In this document: positions 7,850 to 16,450 of the stretch, in pieces
Layout: each line of letters opens with the position of its first letter
Position numbering within the stretch: the stretch's first letter is position 1
Assembly: GCF_009709555.1 (NCBI RefSeq)
Contig: NZ_WJBG01000191.1
Location: 1-63,950 of the forward strand
From: Streptomyces blattellae
Lineage (GTDB): Bacteria > Actinomycetota > Actinomycetes > Streptomycetales > Streptomycetaceae
DNA: 63,950 nucleotides
Direction: 5' to 3'
Notes under the pieces: generated by a model
What the model was told of the DNA's origin: nothing
Databases searched by the model: none
Seen by the model: only the letters and a program-made list of their open reading frames with translations
Position numbers and translations under genes: made by a program

Positions 7850-9744
7850 AGCGCCGCCACCCCCCGCTCCCGCAACGCCTGCCCGTACTGCTGAAGCACC
7901 CACAACTCGTTCTGCACGGCCGCCAGTCGGGCCGGGTCGCCGCCGTTCGCCAAGCGGGTCAGCGTGCCCTGGATCTCCTGGATACGGCGGTCGACGGCGC
8001 GGCGGCGGACCATGACGAGCTGGTCGCCGGCGTAGACCTCGTCGACGGTGCGGCGCATGATCGCCTCGACCGCCAGTTCCGTCACCATCGCGCGGACCAC
8101 GTCGTCCGGGGCCGCCTCGCGGACGCGGACCAGATACTCCTGCGGGTCCTGGATGCCGTACTCCGCGCCGCCCGCGTCGAGGATGGTCTGGCGTACGGCG
8201 GCGTAGGGCGGGGCGGTGAACTCGTCGACGCCGTATGCGTCGAAGGCCGGGGAGACCAACTCGGGGCGCTGGAGGGCGAGTTTGAGGAGTTCGCGTTCGG
8301 TGGCGTAGACCGGGTTGCGGAGGTTCAGGGCCGGGCCGGAGGGGGGGCGGACCGTGTCGTACGTCTGCGTGGGGCGCTGCTGGGCGGGGGCCGGGCCCTT
8401 GCCGCCGCGGTCCCTGGCCCAACGCGCCAGCTGGGCGACCCGCCTGACCACGAACTGCGTGTCGAGGATGCCGAGCATGCCCGCGAGCTGGACGGCGACC
8501 TCGTGCTGGGCGCCGGAGTTCTTGATGCGGGCCACGACGGGGGCGGACTCGTCCAGCGCCGAGGCGCGGCCCGCGGGGGTGTCGAGGTCGTAGCGGCCGA
8601 CGATCTGGCGGAGCGCGAACTCGAAGAGGGGCGTGCGGGGTTCGACCAGCTCGGCCACCGCCTCGTCGCCCTTGGCCAGGCGCAGCTCGCAGGGGTCCAT
8701 GCCGTCGGGCGCGATCGCGATGTACGTCTCGGCGGCGAACTTCTGGTCGTCCTCGAAGGCGCGCAGGGCCGCCTTCTGGCCGGCCGCGTCGCCGTCGAAG
8801 GTGAAGATCACGCGGGCCGAGCCGTTGTCCATCAGCAGCCGGCGGAGGATCTTGATGTGCTCGCCGCCGAAGGCCGTGCCGCAGGTGGCGATGGCTGTGG
8901 TGACGCCGGCGAGGTGGCAGGCCATGACGTCCGTGTAGCCCTCGACCACCACCGCCCGGCTCACCTTCGCGATGTCCTTCTTCGCGAGGTCGATGCCGTA
9001 CAGGACCTGCGACTTCCGGTAGATCGCCGTGTCGGGGGTGTTGAGGTACTTGGGGCCGCTGTCCGACTCGTACAGCTTGCGGGCGCCGAAGCCCACGACG
9101 TCTCCGCCGATGTCGCGGATCGGCCACATCAGACGGCCGCGGAAGCGGTCGATGGGGCCGCGGCGGCCTTCCTGGGAGAGGCCGGACAGGAGCAGTTCCT
9201 TGTCGGTGAAGCCCTTGCCGCGCAGATAGCGGGTGAGGTGGTCCCAGCCCTGGGGGCTGTAGCCGACGGAGAAGTGCTCGGCGGCCGACTGGTCGAAGCC
9301 GCGCTCGGCGAGGAACGTGCGGCCGGTGTCGGCCTCCGGGCTGACGGCGAGCTGCTCGATGTACCACTGGGCGGCGATCTTGTGGGCCTCGACCAGGCGG
9401 ATGCGTTCGCCGCGCTGGTGGGAGGGGTTGTAGCCGCCCTCCTCGTACCGCAGGGTGATGCCGGCCTGGGCGGCGAGGCGCTCGACCGCCTCGGAGAAGG
9501 AAAGGTGGTCGACCTTCATCACGAACGTGATGGTGTCGCCGCCCTCCTGGCAGCCGAAGCAGTGGAAGAGCCCCTTGCTCGGGCTGACCTGGAAGGACGG
9601 TGACTTCTCGTCATGGAACGGGCAGAGCCCCTTCATGTTGCCGCCGCCCGCGGGGCGCAGCTGGAGGTACTCGGACACGACGGCGTCGATCGGGACCGCG
9701 TCCCGTACCGCCTTCACGTCCTCGTCGTTGATCCGTCCTGCCAC
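7846..9744 (-). CDS. dnaG: DNA primase
   Basis: A 632-residue primase that makes RNA primers at the replication fork. The N-terminal CHC2 zinc domain reads CPFHDEKSPSF then FHCFGCQEGGD, giving the Cys-His-Cys-Cys ligands within about residues 40-66. The central Toprim catalytic domain includes VVVEGYTDVMACH (about residues 260-275) and TFDGDAAGQ. The C-terminal quarter is variable helicase-interacting sequence. Length is normal for actinobacteria. GTG 9744 matches the typical MAGRINDEDV start. It follows the neighbouring oxidoreductase on the same strand after 58 bases and converges with the small coiled-coil gene. Confidence 0.97.
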   Translation of the reverse strand: MAGRINDEDVKAVRDAVPIDAVVSEYLQLRPAGGGNMKGLCPFHDEKSPSFQVSPSKGLFHCFGCQEGGDTITFVMKVDHLSFSEAVERLAAQAGITLRYEEGGYNPSHQRGERIRLVEAHKIAAQWYIEQLAVSPEADTGRTFLAERGFDQSAAEHFSVGYSPQGWDHLTRYLRGKGFTDKELLLSGLSQEGRRGPIDRFRGRLMWPIRDIGGDVVGFGARKLYESDSGPKYLNTPDTAIYRKSQVLYGIDLAKKDIAKVSRAVVVEGYTDVMACHLAGVTTAIATCGTAFGGEHIKILRRLLMDNGSARVIFTFDGDAAGQKAALRAFEDDQKFAAETYIAIAPDGMDPCELRLAKGDEAVAELVEPRTPLFEFALRQIVGRYDLDTPAGRASALDESAPVVARIKNSGAQHEVAVQLAGMLGILDTQFVVRRVAQLARWARDRGGKGPAPAQQRPTQTYDTVRPPSGPALNLRNPVYATERELLKLALQRPELVSPAFDAYGVDEFTAPPYAAVRQTILDAGGAEYGIQDPQEYLVRVREAAPDDVVRAMVTELAVEAIMRRTVDEVYAGDQLVMVRRRAVDRRIQEIQGTLTRLANGGDPARLAAVQNELWVLQQYGQALRERGVAAL

Positions 9745-9802
9745 GCGTGGATTCTACGGTGGTGCGCCGACAGTCCTGACAGGTCCTGACGCCTCCTGAC
9801 GG

Positions 9803-11068
9803 CTACGGGATGAGGCTGTCGAGCGGTACGTGCGGGTCGGCGAGCGCCTCCGTGTCCACCCGTGCCCTGGAACGAATCAGCTGCTGGACCGGGTCTGTGA
9901 CGTCCCACACGTTCACGTTCATTCCGGCCAGTACGCGGTTCTCCTTCACCCAGAACGCGATGAACTCCCGCTTTCCGGCGTCCCCCCGGATCACCACTTC
10001 GTCGTACGCCCCCGGGGGCGCCCAGCCGGAGTACTCCATCCCCAGGTCGTACTGGTCGGAGAAGAAGTAGGGCACCCTGTCGTAGGTGACGTCCCGGCCG
10101 AGCATCGCGCGGGCCGCCGCCGGGCCGCCGTTGAGGGCGTTGGCCCAGTGCTCGACGCGTACCCGGGTGTCGAACAGGGCGTGCGGAAACGCGGCGACAT
10201 CGCCCGCGGCGTAGATGTCGGGGTCGGAGGTGCGCAGCTGTTCGTCGACCATCACGCCGCCTCCGTAGACGCGCTCGGCGACTTCGAGCCCCGCCGACTC
10301 CGCGAGGGCGACCCGCGGGGCCGCCCCGATCGCCGCCAGGACGTCGTGCGCGGGGTGTTCCTCGCCGTCGTCGGTGCGGGCGGCCAGCACCATGCCGTCC
10401 TGGCCGGTGATCTCCGTCAGCCTCGCGCCGAAGTGGAAGCGGACGCCGTGCTCGCGGTGCAGCTCGGCGAAGAGGTTGCCGAGTTCGGGGCCGAGGACGC
10501 CGTGCAGCGGGGTCGGTTCCGGTTCGACGACGGTGACCTCGGCGCCGTACTCCCGGGCCGCCGCCGCGACCTCCAGGCCGATCCAGCCGGCGCCGGCGAT
10601 GACGAGGTGGCCGTTGTCGCGGCCGAGGGAGGTCAGGACGCCCTTGAGGCGTTCGGCGTGGGCGAGGCGGCGCAGGTGGTGGACGCCCGCGAGGTCCGTG
10701 CCGGGGATGTCCAGGCGGCGGGGCTCGGCGCCGGTAGCGAGGAGCAGCTTGTCGTAGCGCACGACGGTGCCGTCCTCGCCGAAGCGGACCGTCTTCGCCG
10801 TACGGTCGATGGCGTCGACGGTCTGGCCGAGGTGCAGCTCGATGTCGTTGCGGGCGTACCAGGCGGGCTCGTGCACGAAGACGCTGTCGCGCTCCTCCTT
10901 GCCGAGCAGATAGCCCTTGGAGAGGGGCGGGCGCTCGTACGGGTGGTCGCGTTCGTCGCAGATCAGTATCACGCGGCCGGTGAAGGCTTCCGCTCGGAGC
11001 GTCTCGGCCGCCTTCGCGCCGGCCAGTCCCCCTCCGACGATGACGAATGTCTGATCCGCGTCGACCAC
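9803..11068 (-). CDS. FAD-dependent oxidoreductase, ferredoxin-reductase type
   Basis: A 421-residue flavoprotein of the pyridine-nucleotide-disulfide/ferredoxin reductase class, likely passing electrons from NAD(P)H to a ferredoxin or other acceptor. The N-terminal FAD-binding fold is FVIVGGGLAGAKAAETLR; a second Rossmann motif, LVIAGAGWIGLEVAAAA (about residues 150-166), binds NAD(P)H; IYAAGDVAAFPH near residue 285 is the FAD-contacting motif before the C-terminal reductase domain. GTG 11068 is chosen because GAGGAGG lies six bases upstream. No ferredoxin or P450 is adjacent, so the partner is unknown. A hairpin of dispersed type lies in its leader. Confidence 0.9.
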   Translation of the reverse strand: MVDADQTFVIVGGGLAGAKAAETLRAEAFTGRVILICDERDHPYERPPLSKGYLLGKEERDSVFVHEPAWYARNDIELHLGQTVDAIDRTAKTVRFGEDGTVVRYDKLLLATGAEPRRLDIPGTDLAGVHHLRRLAHAERLKGVLTSLGRDNGHLVIAGAGWIGLEVAAAAREYGAEVTVVEPEPTPLHGVLGPELGNLFAELHREHGVRFHFGARLTEITGQDGMVLAARTDDGEEHPAHDVLAAIGAAPRVALAESAGLEVAERVYGGGVMVDEQLRTSDPDIYAAGDVAAFPHALFDTRVRVEHWANALNGGPAAARAMLGRDVTYDRVPYFFSDQYDLGMEYSGWAPPGAYDEVVIRGDAGKREFIAFWVKENRVLAGMNVNVWDVTDPVQQLIRSRARVDTEALADPHVPLDSLIP

Positions 11069-11081
11069 TTGATGCCTCCTC

Positions 11082-11105
11082 GGGGGTCTGGGGGTGTCCC
11101 CCAGT
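11082..11105. repeat. Short dispersed hairpin in the oxidoreductase leader
   Basis: CTGGGGGTGTCCCCCAG folds into a 7-bp stem with a tiny loop about 20 bases upstream of the GTG 11068 start. Similar G-run/C-run hairpins occur at 45745-45787 and 55667-55682 in this window, so it is probably a member of a dispersed family lying in the 5' untranslated region. Confidence 0.6.
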
Positions 11106-11212
11106 CGAACACTGCATGGTGCCGCCACATGCGAGCGTCCCGCACGGAGCGTGATGGGGGAAGAGGGAGTGACCCGAACAGGCCACGGAGGGTCACATTC
11201 GGGCGGGTTTCA

Positions 11213-11231
11213 CCTCACTGGCGCCCAGTGA
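11213..11231. terminator. Hairpin over the dgt stop codon
   Basis: CTCACTGG (11213-11220) and CCAGTGAG (11224-11231) are perfect complements separated by three bases, and the stop codon of dgt lies in one arm. It is a compact terminator or mRNA 3'-end structure; there is no T-run. Confidence 0.5.
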
Positions 11232-12468
11232 GCCTCTGGTGCAACGAGCGCGCCGACGCGTCCGTGAGCGACGCGATCTGGTCGACGATCACCCGTTTGC
11301 GGGCGCGGTCGTCGGGTGCCCGGTCGAACAGGGCGCGGAACTGGGGGTCGAGTCCGTCGGGCGCGCGGGCGGTGAGCGCGTCGGCGAGTTCCGCGACCAC
11401 GATGCGCTGGTCGGCGCGGAGCCGTTCCTGTTCGGCGCGCTGCATGACGTACCGGTCGGCGACCGCCTTGAGGACGGCACATTCGAGGCGGACCTCGCGC
11501 GGTACGACCAGTTCGGCGTCGTATCTCGTGAGGCGGCCGGCCCCGTACGCGGCGCGGGTGGCCGCCTCCGCGGCGAGGCAGAAGCGGCCGATGAGCTGGC
11601 TGGTGGCGTCCTTGAGCCGGGCCTGGGCCACCGCCGTGCCGTCGTAGCCGTGCGGCCACCAGTCCTCGTCCAGGAGGCGGTCGAGGGCCTCGGCCAGTTC
11701 CGCGGGATCGGTGTCCGAGGGGACGTAGCGGCCGAGGGCGACCGTGAAGACCGCCTGCCGTTCCGGCTCGGCGTGCAGGCAGTTGGGGTCGATGTGGCCG
11801 GCGTGCAGGCCGTCTTCCACGTCGTGGACGGAGTACGCCACGTCGTCGGACCAGTCCATGACCTGGGCCTCGAAGCAGGTGCGGGTGCCGGGGGCGTCCT
11901 TGCGGAACCAGTCGAAGACGGGGCGGTCGTCCTCGTAGACGCCGAACTTCGGGGACGTGGGGTCCGTGGGGTGGGCTCCGCGGGGCCAGGGGTACTTGGT
12001 GGCCGCGTCCAGGGCGGCTCGGGTCAGGTTGAGGCCGACCGATCCCTCGGGGGTGAACCGTTTGGGCTCGATGCGGGTGAGGAGGCGGAGGGACTGGGCG
12101 TTGCCCTCGAAGCCGCCGCAGTCTTCCGCGAATTCGTTGAGGGCCTGTTCGCCGTTGTGGCCGAACGGGGGGTGGCCGAGGTCGTGGGAGAGACAGGCGG
12201 CCTCCACCAGGTCGGGGTCACAGCCGAGGGCTGCGCCCAGTTCGCGGCCGACCTGGGCGCATTCGAGGGAGTGCGTGAGCCGGGTGCGGGGACTGGCGTC
12301 CCAGACCTGGCTGCTCGCTCCTGGGGTGACGACCTGGGTTTTGCCGGCGAGCCTTCTGAGCGCGGCGGAGTGCAGGATGCGGGCGCGGTCGCGCTGGAAG
12401 GCGGTTCGGCCGGGGCGCTTGTCCGGTTCGGGGGCCCAGCGTTCGGTTGACTGCAGGTCGTACGGCAT
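11215..12468 (-). CDS. dgt: Deoxyguanosinetriphosphate triphosphohydrolase-like HD protein
   Basis: A 417-residue HD-domain enzyme of the dGTPase family, which hydrolyses dGTP (or other dNTPs) to the nucleoside and tripolyphosphate. The metal-binding motif is seen as TRLTHSLEC (first His) and ACLSHDLGHPPFGHNGE (His-Asp), with the downstream Asp in MDWSDDVAYSVHD. ATG 12468 gives the common MPYDLQSTERW start; the frame is open for another 83 codons upstream but that sequence looks non-coding. It is followed 146 bases later by the oxidoreductase on the same strand. Dgt next to dnaG is a common actinobacterial arrangement. Confidence 0.92.
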   Translation of the reverse strand: MPYDLQSTERWAPEPDKRPGRTAFQRDRARILHSAALRRLAGKTQVVTPGASSQVWDASPRTRLTHSLECAQVGRELGAALGCDPDLVEAACLSHDLGHPPFGHNGEQALNEFAEDCGGFEGNAQSLRLLTRIEPKRFTPEGSVGLNLTRAALDAATKYPWPRGAHPTDPTSPKFGVYEDDRPVFDWFRKDAPGTRTCFEAQVMDWSDDVAYSVHDVEDGLHAGHIDPNCLHAEPERQAVFTVALGRYVPSDTDPAELAEALDRLLDEDWWPHGYDGTAVAQARLKDATSQLIGRFCLAAEAATRAAYGAGRLTRYDAELVVPREVRLECAVLKAVADRYVMQRAEQERLRADQRIVVAELADALTARAPDGLDPQFRALFDRAPDDRARKRVIVDQIASLTDASARSLHQRLTGRQ

Positions 12469-12529
12469 GCCTCGACAGTAAGGGCAGGGGGTGGCGAACG
12501 GAGTGCGCCCTTGCCGGTGCCGGGTTCCG

Positions 12530-13396
12530 TTACGGGACGAGTGCGGGTTGTCTGTGGCTGGCAGCGGCCTGCGTAGCCAGTGCCTGGTCGTAGCGGTGCA
12601 GGACCAGGCGGGCCATCGCCGGGTGGGTGCCCAGCGGGGCCGACGCGATCCAGGGAGCCGCCTGTGCGCACTGGGTGGCGAAGTAGCCGGGGGCCGTGAA
12701 GTAGGAGGCCACGGCAATGTGGCGGCGGCCTCGGGCGGTGAGCGCGTGTACGGCTTCCTGGACCGTGGGCCTCGCCGCCGACGCGTACGCGGGGATCACC
12801 GGTACGCCCAAGCGGTCGGCCAGCAGCTGTGCCGTACGGCCGGTGTCCGTCGCCGACTGGGGGTCCCGGGAGCCCGCCGCGGCCAGGACCACTCCGGTCC
12901 GCTGTGCGTCCTTGCGCCAGCCCGCGTCGACCAGACGGTCGTGCAGGGCGTCCACGAGGAGGGGGTGCGGGCCGAGGGCGGCGGCCACTCGGGTGCGTGC
13001 CGGGGCGGCGGCGGCCATCTCGGGGATGTCCCGTTTCACGTGGTAGCCGCGGGACAGCAGCAGCGGGACCAGGACCGCCTCCGCGTTGCCCAGGGACGCC
13101 AGTGTGTCCGGGAGCAGGGGCTCGTTGAGCTCGATGTGACCGAGGTGGACGGGCAGGCCGGGGCGCAGCTCGCGGACGCGGTCGAGAAGGGCGGTGACCG
13201 TGCGCAGGGTGCGCGGGTCGCGGCTGCCGTGGGCCACGACGACGAGCGCGGGGGGCTCGGGTCGTCGGCTGCCGTCGAGCGAGACAAGGCTGAGCTGACT
13301 GGCGAGCTGGCTGCTGATCCGGTTCATGAGGTGCGCCGTACTGTCGAGGTGGTCGCGAGGAGCGTCCGACTTGCTCGTCTTACTCGTCGCCGTCAT
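12530..13396 (-). CDS. Sirohydrochlorin chelatase (CbiX/SirB type)
   Basis: A 288-residue chelatase with two similar CbiX repeats. The first has VVVAHGSRDPRT near residue 50 and the second VVLAAAGSRDPQSA near residue 170, plus VPLLLSRGYHVKRDIP carrying the catalytic-type histidine. Such enzymes insert Fe (for siroheme) or Co (for cobalamin) into sirohydrochlorin. The nitrite reductase operon in this window needs siroheme, which favours an iron role. About 45 N-terminal residues are low in conservation. It lies 61 bases upstream of dgt on the same strand. Metal choice cannot be read from sequence. Confidence 0.87.
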   Translation of the reverse strand: MTATSKTSKSDAPRDHLDSTAHLMNRISSQLASQLSLVSLDGSRRPEPPALVVVAHGSRDPRTLRTVTALLDRVRELRPGLPVHLGHIELNEPLLPDTLASLGNAEAVLVPLLLSRGYHVKRDIPEMAAAAPARTRVAAALGPHPLLVDALHDRLVDAGWRKDAQRTGVVLAAAGSRDPQSATDTGRTAQLLADRLGVPVIPAYASAARPTVQEAVHALTARGRRHIAVASYFTAPGYFATQCAQAAPWIASAPLGTHPAMARLVLHRYDQALATQAAASHRQPALVP

Positions 13397-13704
13397 GGAT
13401 CGATGGTGGCGAGCTGAGATTGCCTCCCCGTTGCACGGGAATGACGGGTGTTTTCCAGGGGTTCACGGTCGGTCCACCGCTGTGTGTGAGGAGCGGTGAC
13501 CTGCGATTTCGTTCACCGGGAGTGAAGCTGGTCACGTTGGGGCAGTCAACCGGATCACCCTGCGTGGCGTCTTCGTTGGTCGAAGCAGCGGAACTGTCGA
13601 GCCGACACCGAGCCGACGTCAGCCGACGTCGAGCCGACGGAAACCGCCCGGAAACATGAACCCGCCGGACATCTGCGCCCGGCCGAACCAGGGAGACCGC
13701 CCTC
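13397..13704. other. Divergent intergenic region with a short tandem array
   Basis: This 308-base region separates the divergent chelatase and SanA-like genes and should hold both promoters. Near its right side (13599-13640) the motif GAGCCGAC/CAGCCGAC recurs four times at 10-11-base spacing. No small gene is convincing. Confidence 0.6.
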
Positions 13705-14418
13705 ATGCACCTGCCGCGCCCGAAGCTCCGGAGGCCGGCCGGCCTCCGTCTCCCCCGGCCGCGGCTGCCGCAGACGCGTGCCGGTCAGCGGCGGGCCCTG
13801 CAACTGGTGATGCTGCTGAGCGTGCTGGGGCTGCTCCCGGCGACGTGGATGTTCACGTCCGCGGACGGCCGGCTGCACACCGTCGAGAACGTGCCGCGCA
13901 CCGACGTGGCCGTCGTCTTCGGAGCAGGCCTGCGAAACGGCGAGCCCTCCCGGTACCTCGCGCGCCGGCTGGACACGGCGGTGGAGCTGTACGAGACCGG
14001 GCGCATCAAGGTCGTCCTGGTGAGCGGTGACAAGCGGGAGGGCTACGACGAGCCGGGCACCATGCGCAGCTACCTGACCGAGCGCGGGGTGCCCGCCGCG
14101 CGGATCGTCAGTGACAACGCCGGCTACGACACATGGGACTCGTGCGTGCGCGCGAAGAAGGTCTTCGGTGTCGACCGGGCGGTGCTCATCAGCCAGACCT
14201 TCCACATACGCCGGGCGGTGGTCCTGTGCGAGGAGGCGGGCGTGCAGTCGTACGGCGTGGGAGTGGAGGACCGGCACTTCGGGGTCTGGTACTACGGGGC
14301 CGTCCGGGAGATCTTCGCGGCGTGGAAGGCGGCACTGGACGCGTGGAACGACCCCGACCCCCGGGTCCTCGGGCCGGAGGAACCGGGGGTGGAGCGGGCC
14401 CTGGCTAGCGCCCGGTGA
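13705..14418 (+). CDS. SanA/YdcF-like DUF218 envelope protein
   Basis: A 237-residue protein with one N-terminal membrane segment (about residues 33-50, after a basic proline-rich start) and a DUF218 domain. The core reads TDVAVVFGAGLRNGEPS, then VVLVSGDKREGYDEPGTMRSYL, and later TWDSCVRAKKVFGVDRAVLISQTFHIRRAV, all typical of the SanA/ElyC/YdcF family linked to envelope integrity and vancomycin sensitivity. The bulk is predicted extracytoplasmic. ATG 13705 follows a GGGAGA ribosome-binding site. Its 3' end overlaps the convergent enoyl-CoA hydratase by 14 bases. Confidence 0.88.
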   Translation: MHLPRPKLRRPAGLRLPRPRLPQTRAGQRRALQLVMLLSVLGLLPATWMFTSADGRLHTVENVPRTDVAVVFGAGLRNGEPSRYLARRLDTAVELYETGRIKVVLVSGDKREGYDEPGTMRSYLTERGVPAARIVSDNAGYDTWDSCVRAKKVFGVDRAVLISQTFHIRRAVVLCEEAGVQSYGVGVEDRHFGVWYYGAVREIFAAWKAALDAWNDPDPRVLGPEEPGVERALASAR

Positions 14419-15172
14419 AACGGGGAGCGCGTTTCTCCAGGAACGCGCTCATGCCGTCCTTCTGGTCCTCGGTCGCGAACAGGGCGTGGAAGACCCGCCG
14501 TTCGAAGCGGATGCCGTCTCTCAGGCCGGTTTCCAGGGCCCGGTCCACGCACTCACGGGCCGCGGTGACCGCCACGCGGCCGTAGGAGGCGATGGTCGCG
14601 CCCGCTTCCAGGGCCTCCGGCAGGACCCGGTCGTCCGGGACGACACGGGAGACGAGACCGCAGTCTCCGGCCTCCCGTGCGTCCATGGTGCGGCCGGTCA
14701 GGATCAGGTCCATCGCCTTGGCCCGCCCGACCAGGCGGGTCAGGCGCTGGGTGCCGCCTATGCCCGGGATCACTCCGAGCTTGATCTCCGGCTGGCCGAA
14801 CACCGCCGACTCGCCCGCGATGACGAGGTCGCACATCATCGCCAGCTCGCAACCGCCGCCGAGGGCATGCCCGTTGACGGCCGCGATCTTCGGCGTGCGG
14901 AGGTCGGCGAACTCCTCCCACGCGGCGAAGTAGTCCTCCGCCGCCATCTCCACGGCCGACTTCCCCGCCATCTCCTTGATGTCGGCACCGGCGGCGAACA
15001 CCTTCTCCGAACCGGTGACGACGAGGCAGCCGATCTCCGGGTCCGCGTCCAACGGGCGGAGGGCGTCGAGGAGTTCGGTCAGCAGCTCGGTGTTCAGGGC
15101 GTTGAGCACGTGCGGGCGGTGCAGCCGGACGGTCACCACCCGGCCGTGCCGTTCGAGCTTGAGATTGTTCAT
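14405..15172 (-). CDS. Enoyl-CoA hydratase/isomerase family protein
   Basis: A 255-residue crotonase-fold enzyme acting on acyl-CoA thioesters. Oxyanion-hole sequences are visible: FAAGADIKEM near residue 62 and AVNGHALGGGCELAMMCDLVIAG near residue 100, followed by PEIKLGVIPGIGGTQRL, which includes the glutamate position of active hydratases. It is the last gene of a three-gene minus-strand operon, 21 bases after the membrane flavoreductase and behind AAGGGGAGA. With an adenylating enzyme at the head, an acyl substrate activated and modified in the same pathway is plausible; the substrate is unknown. Confidence 0.92.
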   Translation of the reverse strand: MNNLKLERHGRVVTVRLHRPHVLNALNTELLTELLDALRPLDADPEIGCLVVTGSEKVFAAGADIKEMAGKSAVEMAAEDYFAAWEEFADLRTPKIAAVNGHALGGGCELAMMCDLVIAGESAVFGQPEIKLGVIPGIGGTQRLTRLVGRAKAMDLILTGRTMDAREAGDCGLVSRVVPDDRVLPEALEAGATIASYGRVAVTAARECVDRALETGLRDGIRFERRVFHALFATEDQKDGMSAFLEKRAPRFTGR

Positions 15173-15193
15173 CGGTCTCCCCTTCTGCGGGCG

Positions 15194-16450
15194 TTACGAG
15201 TCCCAGATCGCGCCGTACGCCGGAATCCCGCGCCGCTCCAGCCCGTGCACGACCTGCCAGGTGAGCTTCTTGTTGGAGATGCAGATCACCGCCTCGGCCC
15301 CGAAGTCGCGGTACGCCGCGTAGGCGAGGCGCACCATGTCGGGCTTGCCGTGCTGGGAGGTGTCCCAGATGACCGCGTCCGGCTGGACGGCAAGGATCTC
15401 GTCGACGAGAGCGTCGCCGTAGGTCGTGCGCGGGTCGCGGGTGGCCCAGACCAGACGGGAGGGGACCTCCGCGGCGAGGAGATGGGGCAGGCAGGGGCCG
15501 ATGCCGCTGCCTGTCGCGACGTAGACCACCTTCTTGAACAGGACCTCGATGTTGGCGACCCCGGCCGTGGTGATGCCCTTCACCCACACCTTGGACGGCA
15601 GGTCGTCGATGAACGAGCCAGTCCAGTCGCCGGCCCGCGAGATGGTGAGCCGGAAGCCGGGCTCGCCGGGGGCGGGGACGTTGGCGAAGGAGTGCCATTC
15701 CTTCAGCGGGCTGCGGCTGACCGCGGTGGAGGAACCCGCGAAAGGGGTCTCGCCATGGTCGAAGCGGGCCAGTACGACATGCCCGGAGGGGCGTTCGAGG
15801 CGGACGTCGACCTTGCGCAGCCGCAGCCAGGGCAGGGCGACGCTGAAGGTGACCACGGACAGCACCGTGAGTTCCGCGGGCCCCGGTGACGACAGGAGCG
15901 TATGCGTCCAGAACAGGGCCAGCGCCGTCCAGCCGCCGAAGCGGTGGATCTTCTCGAAGTGGTCGTGGTGGCGGGACCGGAAGGGCGGCAGGGCGGTGGC
16001 GACGATGACCGCGAGGAGGGCGAACAGGGTCCAGCCCACGGCCCTGAGCTGCGCGTCGGTCGTCCTGATCGTGAGCGCCAGGAACCAGCCCGTCCCCGCC
16101 AGCGCCCCGCCCACGTGCAGTCCGCCGAAGTGGTACACCTTCCCCAGCGTCCAGCGGATCTTCAGCGGCCAGTTCGTCGGCGCCCAGGTCGCCAGCCGGA
16201 AGAAGAGATTGATGACGTACTGCTGTCGTACGAGGACGGCGAGCGCGAGGTTGGCGAGCGCGGCGTGGCCGAGGGTCTCGGTCGACAGCGGCCAGCCCGC
16301 GTACAGAAAGGCGAGGTTGGCCAGGATGACCAGCGCCGCGAGCCGGTTGTAGTGCATCAGGCGCGGGTGCTTCAGCAGCCGCCGGGGGCCGGAGACGAGC
16401 GGGGGCAGGTCGGTGGTGTCCTGCTGGGTCCGCGGAGGTGAGGTGGTCAT
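15194..16450 (-). CDS. Membrane oxidoreductase with FNR-like NAD(P)H domain
   Basis: A 418-residue protein. Residues about 40-215 hold around six membrane helices with histidines in HFGGLHVGG and HRFGGWTALALFWTHT that could ligate heme, as in ferric-reductase membrane domains. The C-terminal 190 residues resemble ferredoxin-NADP reductase: a barrel segment, then YVATGSGIGPCLPHLLA for nucleotide binding and a terminal AYGAIWDS. The usual flavin motif RxYS is replaced by WHSF, so FAD binding is uncertain. Its start overlaps the stop of the adenylation gene (ATGA), indicating coupled translation and joint function. Likely role: electron transfer from NAD(P)H into or across the membrane for the product of the operon. 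Confidence 0.82.
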   Translation of the reverse strand: MTTSPPRTQQDTTDLPPLVSGPRRLLKHPRLMHYNRLAALVILANLAFLYAGWPLSTETLGHAALANLALAVLVRQQYVINLFFRLATWAPTNWPLKIRWTLGKVYHFGGLHVGGALAGTGWFLALTIRTTDAQLRAVGWTLFALLAVIVATALPPFRSRHHDHFEKIHRFGGWTALALFWTHTLLSSPGPAELTVLSVVTFSVALPWLRLRKVDVRLERPSGHVVLARFDHGETPFAGSSTAVSRSPLKEWHSFANVPAPGEPGFRLTISRAGDWTGSFIDDLPSKVWVKGITTAGVANIEVLFKKVVYVATGSGIGPCLPHLLAAEVPSRLVWATRDPRTTYGDALVDEILAVQPDAVIWDTSQHGKPDMVRLAYAAYRDFGAEAVICISNKKLTWQVVHGLERRGIPAYGAIWDS